A DNA stretch of 64,000 bases from contig CAUBGU010000001.1 of NCBI GenBank assembly GCA_958435545.1, forward strand, positions 1-64,000, given 5' to 3'. The notes under the pieces were generated by a model, which had not been told where the DNA came from, searched no databases, and worked only from the letters and a program-made list of their open reading frames with translations. The stretch is from an uncultured Collinsella sp. GTDB taxonomy: Bacteria; Actinomycetota; Coriobacteriia; Coriobacteriales; Coriobacteriaceae. This document shows positions 8,033 to 16,845 of the stretch, in pieces; position 1 is the stretch's first letter; every line of letters begins with the position of its first letter. The position numbers were made by a program, and so were the translations under genes.

Positions 8033-8470
8033 ATGAACGAGGGCTACACCAAGGTATTTGTTTCACTCGATGGTACTGAGCAGCAGGATTTTGTGCTCGC
8101 ACGCGCCATCAAGGTCGCCGCGAACAACGGCGCCAAGCTAATCATCGGCCACGTTATCGATTCCACGGCGCTCGAGAGCGCCGGTTCCTATCCGGTCGAT
8201 CTGGTCAACGGCCTAGAGGAGGCATTTAAGAACTCCATCGCCAAGCAGCTCGAAGAGGCCAAGGCCAATCCCAATATTCCCGAGGTCGAGGTCATGATTC
8301 GCGCCGGCCGTATTCGCGAGACGCTCAAGGACGAGATGCTCGACGTGGTCAAGCCCGACCTGGTACTCTGCGGCGCACGCGGCCTGTCCTCGATCAAGTA
8401 CGCGCTCCTGGGTTCGATTTCGACGTTCCTGCTACGCAACACCGACTGCGACATCTTGGTCGTGAAGTAG
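8033..8470 (+). CDS. Universal stress protein (UspA family)
   Basis: Single-domain 145-residue Usp. The N-terminal strand KVFVSLDGTEQQDFVLARAI has the family's acidic residue after strand 1. The C-terminal nucleotide-binding motif G-2x-G-9x-G-S is intact in CGARGLSSIKYALLGSIST, so ATP binding is likely. AGGAGG lies before the ATG. Such proteins respond to starvation or redox stress in the cytoplasm; no specific partner is evident. A palindromic element and then an intrinsic terminator follow. Confidence 0.92.
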   Translation: MNEGYTKVFVSLDGTEQQDFVLARAIKVAANNGAKLIIGHVIDSTALESAGSYPVDLVNGLEEAFKNSIAKQLEEAKANPNIPEVEVMIRAGRIRETLKDEMLDVVKPDLVLCGARGLSSIKYALLGSISTFLLRNTDCDILVVK

Positions 8471-8483
8471 CGTTGCTCCCACC

Positions 8484-8576
8484 GGCCGCGGGGCCTGCGG
8501 GGTTTCCACGGGCACGTCCTCGCCGCGTTGCGGCTGCGGGATGTGCCCTTAGGAAACCCCTCCCGGCCCCGCGGCC
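8484..8576 (+). repeat. Post-gene imperfect palindrome, copy C
   Basis: Arms of about 24 nt, GGCCGCGGGGCC..GGGGTTTCC (8484-8507) and its near-complement at 8552-8576, enclose a smaller inverted repeat GGGCAC...GTGCCC. It starts 13 nt after the usp stop. The layout matches copies A, B and D (long arms, inner hairpin, placed just after a stop codon), but the core sequence is not shared. Confidence 0.65.
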
Positions 8577-8617
8577 TTCGCAGCCTTACTTCAACGAGTT
8601 GTCTGATAGAAAAATGG

Positions 8618-8643
8618 CGTGCCGCCCCGTTTGGGGCGGCACG
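8618..8643 (+). terminator. Intrinsic terminator between usp and the convergent kinase gene
   Basis: A perfect 11-bp stem CGTGCCGCCCC/GGGGCGGCACG with loop GTTT is followed by TTTTGTTT on the plus strand; AAAA precedes it, so it can work in both directions. Confidence 0.85.
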
Positions 8644-8692
8644 TTTTGTTTGGACTGCACGTTTTTGTTATGGGAGATTCATTTGAGCCTCA

Positions 8693-8759
8693 TAGCTGTG
8701 TTCACGTTCGGAAACATAGCGCCAGTTGCCTTAGCTAAGTTCACGTTCGGGAACATAGC
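8693..8759. repeat. Two 28-bp direct repeats, 39-bp period
   Basis: The units at 8693-8720 and 8732-8759 both read TAGCTnnGTTCACGTTCGG followed by (A/G)AACATAGC, with three differences. They lie 25 bp downstream of the kinase stop and beyond the terminator. No gene explains them. A protein-binding site or remnant of a small repeat array are options. Confidence 0.6.
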
Positions 8760-8783
8760 CGTCCGCACCGCAAGACGGCCCGG

Positions 8784-9827
8784 CTACTCAAAGTATTGGA
8801 ATTTGTTGGTTGAGAAGGCAAACGTGACGACAAAGCCTTCGCCGGAGTCGGATGCTGCGGTGACGTCGATGCCCATCTTGGAGCACAGGCGCGCCACCAG
8901 GTAGAGGCCAATACCTGTTGCACGCTTGGTGGTGCGGCCGTTATCGCCGGTAAAGCCCTTCTCGAACACGCGCGGCAGGTCGGCCGCGCTCACGCCGCAG
9001 CCGTTGTCCGCGACGGTGAGCTCAATGCGTTCGCTCGCCAGGCCCTCGTCCAGCAACGCGCCCGAAAACACGATCTTTGCGCCGTCCTCACGCGCATATT
9101 TAATGCTGTTCTGAATGAGCTGGCCCAGAATAAACTCGAGCCACTTCTCGTCGGTAAAGACCTCGAAGTCGAGGTTCTCGCACACCGGGGCCACGTGCGC
9201 CGCAATGAGCTCGCGCGCGTTGGCTTTAATCGCGCCCGTCACCAAGGTCTTGAGATCCCAGCGGCGAATCAGGTAGTCGCGTTCCACAACTTCCGAGCGC
9301 GCGTAGTACAGCGCCTGGTCGATATAGCGCTCCACGCGAGCCAACTCACGGCCCAGGTCATCCACACGAGACAGGTCGTCTTCGCTGCCATCCAGGTTTT
9401 CCAAAATTAGATGAGCCGCCGCCAGGGGCAGTTTGGCCTCGTGGACCCAGCTCTCGATATAGTCGCGATAGTCATCGGTCTGACGCCGGCCTTCGGCAAC
9501 CTCGTCGCAAGCGGCTTTGCCCACCCGGCGCAAGACCTCGTACTCGAGCTCGCCCTCGGCATAGGTCGGGCATTGCACCATCTCCTGCACCCATGCGGGG
9601 CTCTCGAGCTCCTCGGCCGCGCGCTCCAGCTGACGCAGAAAACGGCGGCGACGCGCGTACTCGACCACGATGCTGAGCATACCAAAGATAAAGGAAACGC
9701 CGACCGCCACGACCACAATAGATGTCGAAGCACCGGCGACCGTCAGCACAAAGCAGCTCAGCAGCACGCCGCACGTCCACACGGCGACGGGAAGCAATGC
9801 ATCTTTAAAGAATTTGCCAAACGACAT
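8784..9827 (-). CDS. BceS/VraS-like intramembrane-sensing histidine kinase
   Basis: 347 residues. Two N-terminal membrane helices (about residues 10-55, LPVAVWTCGVLLSCFVLTV and SIVVVAVGVSFIFGMLSIVV) are separated by only a few residues, so there is no extracellular sensor domain. That is the hallmark of BceS-type kinases, which sense cell-envelope stress via a transporter. The H-box histidine is in SWVHEAKLPLAAA, the N-box is GQLIQNSIKYAR, and G-boxes are VADNGCGVS and ATGIGLYLVARL. The gene follows its response regulator by 9 bp. No ABC transporter of the usual Bce type is adjacent. Confidence 0.88.
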   Translation of the reverse strand: MSFGKFFKDALLPVAVWTCGVLLSCFVLTVAGASTSIVVVAVGVSFIFGMLSIVVEYARRRRFLRQLERAAEELESPAWVQEMVQCPTYAEGELEYEVLRRVGKAACDEVAEGRRQTDDYRDYIESWVHEAKLPLAAAHLILENLDGSEDDLSRVDDLGRELARVERYIDQALYYARSEVVERDYLIRRWDLKTLVTGAIKANARELIAAHVAPVCENLDFEVFTDEKWLEFILGQLIQNSIKYAREDGAKIVFSGALLDEGLASERIELTVADNGCGVSAADLPRVFEKGFTGDNGRTTKRATGIGLYLVARLCSKMGIDVTAASDSGEGFVVTFAFSTNKFQYFE

Positions 9828-9836
9828 AGCCGGCCC

Positions 9837-10508
9837 CTAGACCGAATAGCCTTGGCCGCGATGCGTCGTCAAATACCCCTTGATGCCGATTTTTTCGAGC
9901 GTGGTGCGCAGGCGGTTGATGTTGACGGTGAGCGTATTGTCGTCCACAAAGGCGTCGGAGTCCCACAGGTCCTGCATGATGGCCGAGCGCGAAACAATCT
10001 TGCCCGCGCGACTCAGAAGCAGTGAGAGGATACGCAGTTCGTTTTTGGTGAGCTCGGTGCTAGTGCCGGTTTGCGTGTTGGTGACCATTGAGCGGGCGAG
10101 GTCGAGCTCCAGCCCCTTGTGGACAAGTGTACTGCGCTCGCCTGCCGCCGCGGTGCGACGCAGCAGTGCGTTGATGCGCGCCACAAGCACGCGCGCGCTG
10201 TAGGGCTTGGGAACAAAGTCGTCCGCGCCGAGCGTCATGGCCATGACTTCGTCGATCTCGGTCGTGCGCGACGTGAGAACGATGATGGGGACCTCGGATT
10301 CGCGACGGACCTCATGGCAGATGTGCTGGCCGTCTTTGACAGGGAGCGTGAGATCGAGCAGCACCAGGTCGGGCGCGGCGGCGAGAATATCGCGCGAGAC
10401 ATGCTCAAACGATTCGCAGGCCTCGATTTCAAACCCGGCGCGGGCAAGGATGTCGACAAGCTCACGACGAATGGGCTCGTCGTCCTCAACGACATAAATC
10501 AGCGCCAT
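9837..10508 (-). CDS. OmpR-family response regulator partner of the BceS-like kinase
   Basis: 223 residues. The receiver domain begins MALIYVVEDDEPIRRELVD; the phosphoacceptor Asp is in DLVLLDLTLPVKDG and the conserved Lys in DDFVPKPYSARVLVARI. The winged helix (ELTKNELRILSLLLS...DDNTLTVNINRLRTTLEKIG) ends in the canonical YLTTHRGQGYSV. ATG 10508 is favoured by GGGAGG 6-7 nt upstream. Co-transcribed with the kinase. Confidence 0.92.
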   Translation of the reverse strand: MALIYVVEDDEPIRRELVDILARAGFEIEACESFEHVSRDILAAAPDLVLLDLTLPVKDGQHICHEVRRESEVPIIVLTSRTTEIDEVMAMTLGADDFVPKPYSARVLVARINALLRRTAAAGERSTLVHKGLELDLARSMVTNTQTGTSTELTKNELRILSLLLSRAGKIVSRSAIMQDLWDSDAFVDDNTLTVNINRLRTTLEKIGIKGYLTTHRGQGYSV

Positions 10509-10626
10509 GTGTCCTCCCATTTCGCGTAACTTGCACCTTCCACACCATTATGCCCACGGCGTCGCAGCGATACGACCCCGTGGGCACCTAAATGACAAAA
10601 GTGTTCGGTAGCCTTGAGAGAAAATA

Positions 10627-10655
10627 GGGGCCTCGGTCCTAAACCGATCGGCCCC
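10627..10655 (-). terminator. Terminator after the aminotransferase operon
   Basis: The stem GGGGCCTCGGT/ACCGATCGGCCCC is followed on the minus strand by TATTTTCTC. It lies 21 bp past the aminotransferase stop. Confidence 0.75.
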
Positions 10656-10675
10656 ATCACTTCGATCTCGAGCCT

Positions 10676-11806
10676 CTACTCGAGCGTACGCATGTACGCA
10701 GAAATGGCATCCAGGCCCTTCTGCAGGTCGTCGGTGTTATCGGAGTATGCATAGCCGATGCGCATGCTCTTGGGCTCCTCGAAGCAATCGCCCGGGGTGA
10801 CGAGTGCGCCGGACTTCTTAATCATGTCGATGCAGAACGTCCTGGAGTCGATGTCGTAGTCGTAATACACGAGCGCGGTGGTACCCGCCTCGGGCTTGAC
10901 GAACGACAGGTGCGGCTCGCTCTCGACCCATTTCTCCAGAACAGCAAGGTTCTGACGGACGATGCGACGGCTGCGCTCAAGGATCACGGAAGCGTTGCCC
11001 AGAATCAGCTCCGCCACCGTCTCGCTGAATATGCCGGCGGAAATCAGGTTGTAGTCGCGATGCGAGAGCAGCGCGCGGCGAAGTTCCGGGCTCTTGGTGA
11101 CCGCCCAGCCCAGACGCAGGCCGGCGAACGACCAGACCTTGGACATGGATGCGGTGACGACGGCCTTGTCGTACAGGTCGATCACGGACTCGCAGTACTC
11201 ATCCGTCTGAGTAAGCAGACGGTAGACCTCGTCGCAGAGCACCCACGCGTCGTGTTTGCGCGCAACCTCGACAATCGCCTTGAGCGTATCGGTGTCGAGC
11301 AGGGCGCCCGTGGGGTTGTCCGGGTTATTGATGCAGATGAGCTTGGTATCGTCGGTCACCAGGGCATCAAGCGCGTCAACGTCGACGTGGTAACCGTTCT
11401 TACGATCGAGCTGAAGGATATCGACCTTCGCACCGCACATCTCGGGAATCGAGTAAAGCTGCTGGTAGGTGGGCTTGACGGAGACTACGTGATCGCCCGG
11501 TTCGACAAGCGTGGAAATAACCAGGGAGTTGGCACCGGTCGCGCCGTGCGTGGGCACGATATGCCCGGGCTCGACCGTCTTATAGAGACGCGCGACCCCC
11601 TCGAGGAAGCCGGGCTGCCCCTCGATGTCTCCGTAGGTGAATCGGCGCGAGCACAGGCTATCGAGCCACGCCTTCTTGTCGGTGTTCGTAAGCTCGAACA
11701 GCTGGTCGAGCGTGAGGGAGTAGACGCACGTCTCCGCAACGTTGTAGGTGCACTTGGTCTCCCACTCGTTCATCCACTGCTCGACGGCAAAATCCTTGAT
11801 CTGCAT
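10676..11806 (-). CDS. Class I/II PLP-dependent aminotransferase (capreomycidine-synthase-like group)
   Basis: 376 residues, fold type I. The PLP-phosphate and Schiff-base regions are clear: THGATGANSLVIS (cofactor contact), INNPDNPTGALLD, WVLCDEVYRLL (Asp to pyridine N), and the lysine in TASMSKVWSFAGLRLGW. Substrate unknown. The gene is 24 bp downstream of an ornithine-cyclodeaminase-family gene and apparently co-transcribed, so the pair may process one amino acid. A PucR-type regulator is divergent, which suggests inducible catabolism. Confidence 0.8.
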   Translation of the reverse strand: MQIKDFAVEQWMNEWETKCTYNVAETCVYSLTLDQLFELTNTDKKAWLDSLCSRRFTYGDIEGQPGFLEGVARLYKTVEPGHIVPTHGATGANSLVISTLVEPGDHVVSVKPTYQQLYSIPEMCGAKVDILQLDRKNGYHVDVDALDALVTDDTKLICINNPDNPTGALLDTDTLKAIVEVARKHDAWVLCDEVYRLLTQTDEYCESVIDLYDKAVVTASMSKVWSFAGLRLGWAVTKSPELRRALLSHRDYNLISAGIFSETVAELILGNASVILERSRRIVRQNLAVLEKWVESEPHLSFVKPEAGTTALVYYDYDIDSRTFCIDMIKKSGALVTPGDCFEEPKSMRIGYAYSDNTDDLQKGLDAISAYMRTLE

Positions 11807-11830
11807 TGTCGTTTCCTTTCCTTGACTTTC

Positions 11831-12865
11831 TTACAGCTCCACCACGGTACCCAGCCCCGCCTCGACGGCGCGGTCGTAGGCGATTTTCGATGCCGAAAGG
11901 TCCTGAACGGCGATGCCCGACGTATCGAACACCGTCACCTGCTCGTCATCCGAACGCCCCGTAGCCGTGCCGGCGATGACTTCGCCGAGCTCCGCTTTGA
12001 TGTCCTCGGGCGTGATGGCGCCCTCGGCAACCGGAATCTCCAGTTCACCGGACGCGACCGATTGCTCGCGGTCGTCGACGTAAACAGCGGCGCGGGCGAC
12101 AAGCGCCGAGGCGAGCTCCTGCTTGCCGGGCATGTCGGCACCGACGCAGGAGATATGCGTACCGGGGCGCACCCATGCATCGGGGATGATGGGCTTGGTC
12201 GCCGGCGTGATCGTCACGATGATGTCGGCCTCTGCCGCGGCACCTTGGCCGTCGGCCGTCGCCTCGATGGAATAGGTGGATGCCTCGCGAGCATGCTCGC
12301 AGGCGCCCAAGATATGGGCGACCTCGTCACGCATGCGCTCGACGCGGGCCTCGGGCGCGGCATCGGAAACCGGCTCCCACACCTTGACCTCGCTCACTTT
12401 GGGACAGGCGGCGAGCACGCCCGCCACCATATAGGTGCTCATATGGCCGGCACCCGCAACAAGCAGTTTGGACGCATCCTCCCGAGCCAGCCACTTGGCA
12501 CCGAGCGCAGCGGCGGCACCGGTGCGAAGCCCAGTGACAGCGGAGGCATTAAGCAGCGCCAGCGGCTCGCCCGTCGCGTTGTCGCACAGCAGCGTGGTGC
12601 CAAAGATCTCGGGCAGCCCCTTTTTGGGATTCTGAGAGAACCAAGCAGTGAGTTTGAGGCCGAAGAGACCGCTTCCCGCCAACTCGCCCGAGCGGATATC
12701 CATATCGGCCACGCCGGGTTCGAACTGCTCATATACCATCGGCCACGCAACACCCTTGCCCGTTGCCTTCTGGCGATATGCCTCCTCCACAGCAGCGATT
12801 GCATCCTCGATTGTCAGCACCTTGGAAACTTCCTCGGCCGATAGCACCACCATCTGCCCCATCAT
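11831..12865 (-). CDS. Ornithine cyclodeaminase/mu-crystallin family protein
   Basis: 344 residues with an NAD(P)-binding Rossmann core. Diagnostic segments are LPEIFGTTLLCDNATGEPLALLNASAVTGLRTGAAAALG, LLVAGAGHMSTYMVAGVLA (dinucleotide-binding) and VGADMPGKQEL. The family includes ornithine and lysine cyclodeaminases, alanine dehydrogenases and ketimine reductases, and members cannot be told apart by eye. AAAGGAG precedes the start; three nearby ATGs (12865, 12862, 12853) leave the exact start uncertain. First gene of a two-gene operon with the aminotransferase. Confidence 0.82.
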   Translation of the reverse strand: MMGQMVVLSAEEVSKVLTIEDAIAAVEEAYRQKATGKGVAWPMVYEQFEPGVADMDIRSGELAGSGLFGLKLTAWFSQNPKKGLPEIFGTTLLCDNATGEPLALLNASAVTGLRTGAAAALGAKWLAREDASKLLVAGAGHMSTYMVAGVLAACPKVSEVKVWEPVSDAAPEARVERMRDEVAHILGACEHAREASTYSIEATADGQGAAAEADIIVTITPATKPIIPDAWVRPGTHISCVGADMPGKQELASALVARAAVYVDDREQSVASGELEIPVAEGAITPEDIKAELGEVIAGTATGRSDDEQVTVFDTSGIAVQDLSASKIAYDRAVEAGLGTVVEL

Positions 12866-13079
12866 CGCTCCTTTCAGCGAAAGCTATACGTTGCTTCACT
12901 GTACGGTTTAGTAATGATGCCGCCAAGGATTATTTCTTGTTGGAATCTACAACGATTCTCGATCTGATTTTTCGTTCTATCAGCTGATATTTGAACTATT
13001 TCTCGCATGAAAGGCATACGGATGTGCGATTATCCTATTTATACCTGTACTTATTGTAGTGATTTACAAGGTGATGTTG
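12866..13079. promoter_or_regulatory. Divergent control region between the amino-acid operon and the PucR regulator
   Basis: The 214-bp gap is AT-rich compared with its flanks and must hold both promoters. I see no unambiguous -35/-10 pair or strong inverted repeat to name as the operator. The divergent arrangement is typical for a regulator that controls the neighbouring operon and itself. Confidence 0.5.
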
Positions 13080-14261
13080 ATGCTATACACCATCTCGGAC
13101 TTCTCACGGGAATATGAGGGGTCGGTCCGTCTAATCGCCGGCAGCGACGGCGTCTCGCGTGCCGTCTCCGGCGTCGGGATCCTCGATTATGAACTCATGC
13201 CTGGCCTCAAGAACAAGTACCAGCGCGTCAACTTCAGCTCAGACGAGATCGTCCTTAGCACCTTCCTCTATGCGAAGGACGACCCGTACCTCATCACTGA
13301 AGCCGTGAAATACCTCGTCGCCAAGGGAACGAGCGGTCTTATCATCAAAAACGTCCTGCACATCCCGATTCCCGACCAAGCCATCCGCTACGCCAACGCG
13401 CGGCACTACCCGGTCTTTCTCACGACCGACGACTCACTGTTCTTTGACGGCGTCATCTATGAGGTCAAACGGCATATCGAGCAGCTCGCGTCCATCGACT
13501 TCGCGCAGCGCGAGATCGATGCCCTAAGGACAGATGTATCGCCTGAGTCCATCTGCCGACGCATCCGAGGCCTCAAACCGTCATTTCTGGACGAAGCGGT
13601 CGCCCTGTTCGCATCGTTTGCAGAGCCCCTCGACCCGCGTACGTTTTTGCAAATCGAACGTCTCTGTGCAAAATCGACCCTCGCCGGATGCCACAACATG
13701 CTGGCACCCTATGACGGAGGTTTGTTATTCGTAGCGACAAGTGACTCGGAGCAGACGCTCGATGTGGAGCGAATCGTGCAGGCGCTCACGGAGCTCATCG
13801 AGACTAGCGGTATCGACGGCGGAGCGGAAGGGCTCGGCATCAGCGATATTCTGTTTGGAGACGAGGCGGTGGCGCAGGCGATCTCGCAGGCGATTTACGC
13901 ACAGCGCCTATCTTGTCAACGAGCCGAGGGCCCCATCCGCTATGCGCAGCTCGGCATCCTGAGAACCGTGATGCCTTTTGCGGAAACCCCGGAGATGCGG
14001 TCGTTCTCGGAGGCGATTCTCTCGCCGATACGCGAGCACGACAGCGAGCATGGCAGTGAGTTGGAATCCACGCTCGCCGCATTCATCGAGAACGACCGAC
14101 GTATCGAGCAAACCGCCAAGCAGACCAGCCAGCACCCGAACACGATTCGATATCGCCTCGATAAGGTGACAGCTCTCACCGGGCTGAGCTACAAATGCGC
14201 CCCGGAGATGGAGCAGCTGTCGCTCGCCTACGCCATCGAACGCGCTCGCTCGCTTCAGTAA
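13080..14261 (+). CDS. PucR-family transcriptional regulator
   Basis: 393 residues. The N-terminal purine-catabolism-regulator-like domain is recognisable (LIAGSDGVSRAVSGVGILDYELM...EIVLSTFLYAKDD...GLIIKNVLHIPIPDQAIRYA). The C terminus has the HTH_30 motif (AFIENDRRIEQTAKQTSQHPNTIRYRLDKV) used by PucR/CdaR activators. ATG 13080 is preferred over GTG 13059 and ATG 13074, as CAAGGTG lies 6 nt before it. It is divergent from the aminotransferase/cyclodeaminase operon and is the likely local regulator, though the effector is unknown. Confidence 0.85.
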   Translation: MLYTISDFSREYEGSVRLIAGSDGVSRAVSGVGILDYELMPGLKNKYQRVNFSSDEIVLSTFLYAKDDPYLITEAVKYLVAKGTSGLIIKNVLHIPIPDQAIRYANARHYPVFLTTDDSLFFDGVIYEVKRHIEQLASIDFAQREIDALRTDVSPESICRRIRGLKPSFLDEAVALFASFAEPLDPRTFLQIERLCAKSTLAGCHNMLAPYDGGLLFVATSDSEQTLDVERIVQALTELIETSGIDGGAEGLGISDILFGDEAVAQAISQAIYAQRLSCQRAEGPIRYAQLGILRTVMPFAETPEMRSFSEAILSPIREHDSEHGSELESTLAAFIENDRRIEQTAKQTSQHPNTIRYRLDKVTALTGLSYKCAPEMEQLSLAYAIERARSLQ

Positions 14262-14279
14262 GCCCGCCCCGCCTTGAGG

Positions 14280-14990
14280 TTAGGAGCGGCGGGCGCGGAG
14301 CTTTTCGTAGCCTTCGGAGAAGAAGGCGACCGTGGCGGCGTCGGCCTCGGCGGCGTCCGTCTCGGTTGCGGGGACCACGCCGTGCTCGTCGCTCACCAGG
14401 AACAGCGCGCCCTTAAGCTGCGCGGGAATATCTACGCGCGTGACCGGAATGCCCTTGGTCTGGGCCAGCTGCTCAATGAGCGTCGCCGTGCCGCACAGGC
14501 ACTCGTCCGCCGGCGCCACAAAGGCGAGCTCGCCGTTGTTGACGGCAGCGAGCAGCTCGGGCGCCACGCCGGTCTCGTCGGCCTCGGAGCGAGCCTCGGC
14601 GGAACGGGCACGCAGCGCCTTGGCCGACGTATCGGCTAGTGGCTCGTACTCCCCCACCGTCATGGCGGCGTTGCCGTTAACGTCGATCACCAGCATGAGC
14701 ACACCGTCGTATGCGGTGTAATCACCCTCGGCAAGCGACCACTCAACGTGTTGTTTGGCCCAGCTGAGCATGTTGTGGGTAAGCGGCTCGCCCTGCACCA
14801 GGCGCTCGGACAGCGCGCGAATGTGGCGGTTGAGCATGGGCACCTTTTTGTTGGACATGCGCCAACGGCAGACAAGCGCGGGCTTGTCGAGCGTAAACTT
14901 CTCGACCGCCTCCTGATTGGCGCAAAAGTCCTCGTACGCACGCTGATCCTCGGCATTGCCAAACAGCTCGGCATCATCAATCTGGGGCAT
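14280..14990 (-). CDS. Conserved-looking hypothetical protein (236 aa)
   Basis: I do not recognise a family. The product is soluble, acidic and Ala/Glu-rich. It has an N-terminal helical region with MSNKKVPMLNRHIRALSERL, a central strand-rich part (YDGVLMLVIDVNGNAAMTVGEYEPL) and a C-terminal part with VVPATETDAAEADAATVAFFSEGYEKLRA. ATG 14990 is chosen because AAAGGT lies 6 nt upstream; an in-frame ATG at 15014 lacks a site. The preceding minus-strand gene is purH, separated by a terminator, so it is probably its own transcription unit. Confidence 0.65.
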   Translation of the reverse strand: MPQIDDAELFGNAEDQRAYEDFCANQEAVEKFTLDKPALVCRWRMSNKKVPMLNRHIRALSERLVQGEPLTHNMLSWAKQHVEWSLAEGDYTAYDGVLMLVIDVNGNAAMTVGEYEPLADTSAKALRARSAEARSEADETGVAPELLAAVNNGELAFVAPADECLCGTATLIEQLAQTKGIPVTRVDIPAQLKGALFLVSDEHGVVPATETDAAEADAATVAFFSEGYEKLRARRS

Positions 14991-15031
14991 GGTTGTACCT
15001 TTCGTGTTAGTCATTCCGTCCTCTTATACCA

Positions 15032-15066
15032 AAAAGACGGCCCTCCAAACGGAGCGACCGTCTTTT
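15032..15066 (-). terminator. Intrinsic terminator of purH
   Basis: A perfect 9-bp outer stem AAAAGACGG/CCGTCTTTT contains an inner pairing CCTCC/GGAG. On the minus strand the stem ends in TTTTT. It lies 170 bp past the purH stop, beyond palindrome D and the 10-bp inverted repeat at 15108-15135 (TTAATGGGAT/ATCCCATTAA). Confidence 0.75.
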
Positions 15067-15137
15067 GCGGAGATTATTTTGACGATACGGCCAGGCGACC
15101 GATCGGCTTAATGGGATAGAACAACATCCCATTAAGG

Positions 15138-15235
15138 GTTTTCCAAGTGCCCGAGATTGCCCCGAAAGAGGAGCGCCGCGTACTAAATGTACGCAAGCGA
15201 CGGTTTGAGGGGCAAGGTCGGGTGCTTGGGAAAGC
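15138..15235 (-). repeat. Long palindromic post-gene element, copy D
   Basis: Imperfect arms of about 26 nt (15138-15163 and 15209-15235) enclose a 45-nt core with the inner hairpin GCGTAC-ATTTA-GTACGC (minus-strand reading, 15178-15194). It starts 2 nt after the purH stop. The geometry (arms, inner 6-9-bp hairpin, ATTWA loop, immediate post-stop position) matches copies A and B, although arms and core flanks differ. Confidence 0.7.
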
Positions 15236-15237
15236 CT

Positions 15238-16845
15238 CTAGTGCCTAAAATGCCTGGCCCCCGTGAAGACCATCGCAATGCCATGCTCGTTGCAGGCCTG
15301 GACGCTCTCGTCGTCGCGCTTGGAGCCGCCGGGCTGGATGATGCAGGTCACGCCGTGCGCGGCAAGCACGTCGACGTTGTCGCGGAACGGGAAGAACGCG
15401 TCGCTTGCACAGGCAAAGCCGCCCTTCTCCACGCCCTCGCGCTCGCAGAAGTCCTCGGCGCGCTCGCAGGCAAGCAGTGCGGAGTCAACGCGGTTGGGCT
15501 GACCCGGGCCCATGCCAATGCCGGCCTTGCCCTTGGAAACCAAGATGGCGTTGGACTTAACGCCCTTGCAGACCTTCCAGGCAAACTCGAGCTCGGCCAT
15601 CTCGGCGTCGGTGGGCTTGCGGTCAGTGGGGAACGTAAAGGTCGCGGGATCCTCGGTCACGTGGTCGACCTCCTGCACCAGCATGCCGCCGTCGACGGAG
15701 CGCAGCTCCACCTGGGCGCCGTGGTCCACGCCGCCGGTGGCCAGCACGCGCAGGTTGGGGCGCTTGGCCATGCGCTCGAGCGCCTCGGCAGTGTAGCTCG
15801 GGGCGATGATAACCTCGACGAATTGCTTGTTCTGATCGGCAAAGTGCTCAACCAGATCAAAGGGAACCTCGCGGTTGCAGGCGATGATGCCGCCAAAGGC
15901 GCTCTTGGGATCGCAGGCGAAGGCGCGGTCGTAGGCGGCCGTGATGTCCTCGGCCACGGCGGAGCCGCAGGGGTTCTGATGCTTGAGGATCACGCAGGCC
16001 GGCTCGTCGAACTCGCGGACCAGGTTCCAAGCGGCGTCGGCATCCAGATAGTTGTTGTAGCTGAGCGGCTTGCCCTGGATCTGCTCGGAGCCCACGAGCG
16101 GGAACTGCGAGCTCGCGGTATTCTCGCAGCCCTCGGCAAAGCGATAGACCGTGGCCTTTTGCTGCGGGTTCTCGCCATAGCGCAGGTCGTCGACCTTCTC
16201 CAGCGAGATCTCGAGCTTGGCAGAGGTGTCCGCCACGTCGCTTGCCTGGGCGGCAAGCCAACGGGAGATAGCCGTGTCGTAGGCGGCGGTGGTCTGGTAG
16301 ACCTTCACCTGCAGGCGACGACGGGTGGAAAGCGTGGTGCAGCCACCGGTCTCGTGCATCTCGGCCAGGACGGCATCATAGTCGTCCGGGTCTGAGATGA
16401 CGGTAACACTCGTGGCGTTCTTGGCGGCAGAGCGCAGCATGGAGGGACCGCCGATGTCGATGTGCTCGATGGCATCCGCAAAGGTGACCTCGGGGTTGGC
16501 GACGGTCTTCTCGAACTCGTACAGGTTGACGACGACCAGATCGATCAGCTTAATGCCGTGCTGAGCGGCCTCCTGCATGTGCTGCTCGGAATCGCGGCGG
16601 GCCAGCAGCGCGCCGTGAACCTTGGGGTGCAGGGTCTTAACGCGGCCGTCCATCATCTCGGGATAGCCCGTGAACTCCTCGATGGGGGTTACGGGGACGC
16701 CCGCGTCCTCGATGGCACGAGCCGTGCCGCCCGTAGAGATGATCTCGACGCCAAAGTCATCGACCAGCGTCCGTGCGAAATCGACGACGCCCGTCTTATC
16801 GGTAACCGAGATCAACGCGCGTGCGATCTTCACATCAGATCCCAT
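15238..16845 (-). CDS. purH: Bifunctional AICAR transformylase / IMP cyclohydrolase
   Basis: Catalyses the last two steps of purine synthesis: formylation of AICAR, then ring closure to IMP. The N-terminal MGS-like cyclohydrolase begins [20 protein letters not shown] and includes [39 protein letters not shown] and NLYEFEKT. The transformylase domain has [48 protein letters not shown] and SDAFFPFRD, and the end [11 protein letters not shown] is canonical. 535 residues, normal length. AGGAGG precedes ATG 16845. Confidence 0.97.
   Translation of the reverse strand: MGSDVKIARALISVTDKTGVVDFARTLVDDFGVEIISTGGTARAIEDAGVPVTPIEEFTGYPEMMDGRVKTLHPKVHGALLARRDSEQHMQEAAQHGIKLIDLVVVNLYEFEKTVANPEVTFADAIEHIDIGGPSMLRSAAKNATSVTVISDPDDYDAVLAEMHETGGCTTLSTRRRLQVKVYQTTAAYDTAISRWLAAQASDVADTSAKLEISLEKVDDLRYGENPQQKATVYRFAEGCENTASSQFPLVGSEQIQGKPLSYNNYLDADAAWNLVREFDEPACVILKHQNPCGSAVAEDITAAYDRAFACDPKSAFGGIIACNREVPFDLVEHFADQNKQFVEVIIAPSYTAEALERMAKRPNLRVLATGGVDHGAQVELRSVDGGMLVQEVDHVTEDPATFTFPTDRKPTDAEMAELEFAWKVCKGVKSNAILVSKGKAGIGMGPGQPNRVDSALLACERAEDFCEREGVEKGGFACASDAFFPFRDNVDVLAAHGVTCIIQPGGSKRDDESVQACNEHGIAMVFTGARHFRH

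Noticed and set aside
10910..12844. 644-codon plus-strand open frame
   Set aside because: Antisense to the aminotransferase and cyclodeaminase genes, both of which have clear family motifs.
15187..16395. Plus-strand frame of about 400 codons
   Set aside because: Antisense shadow of purH.
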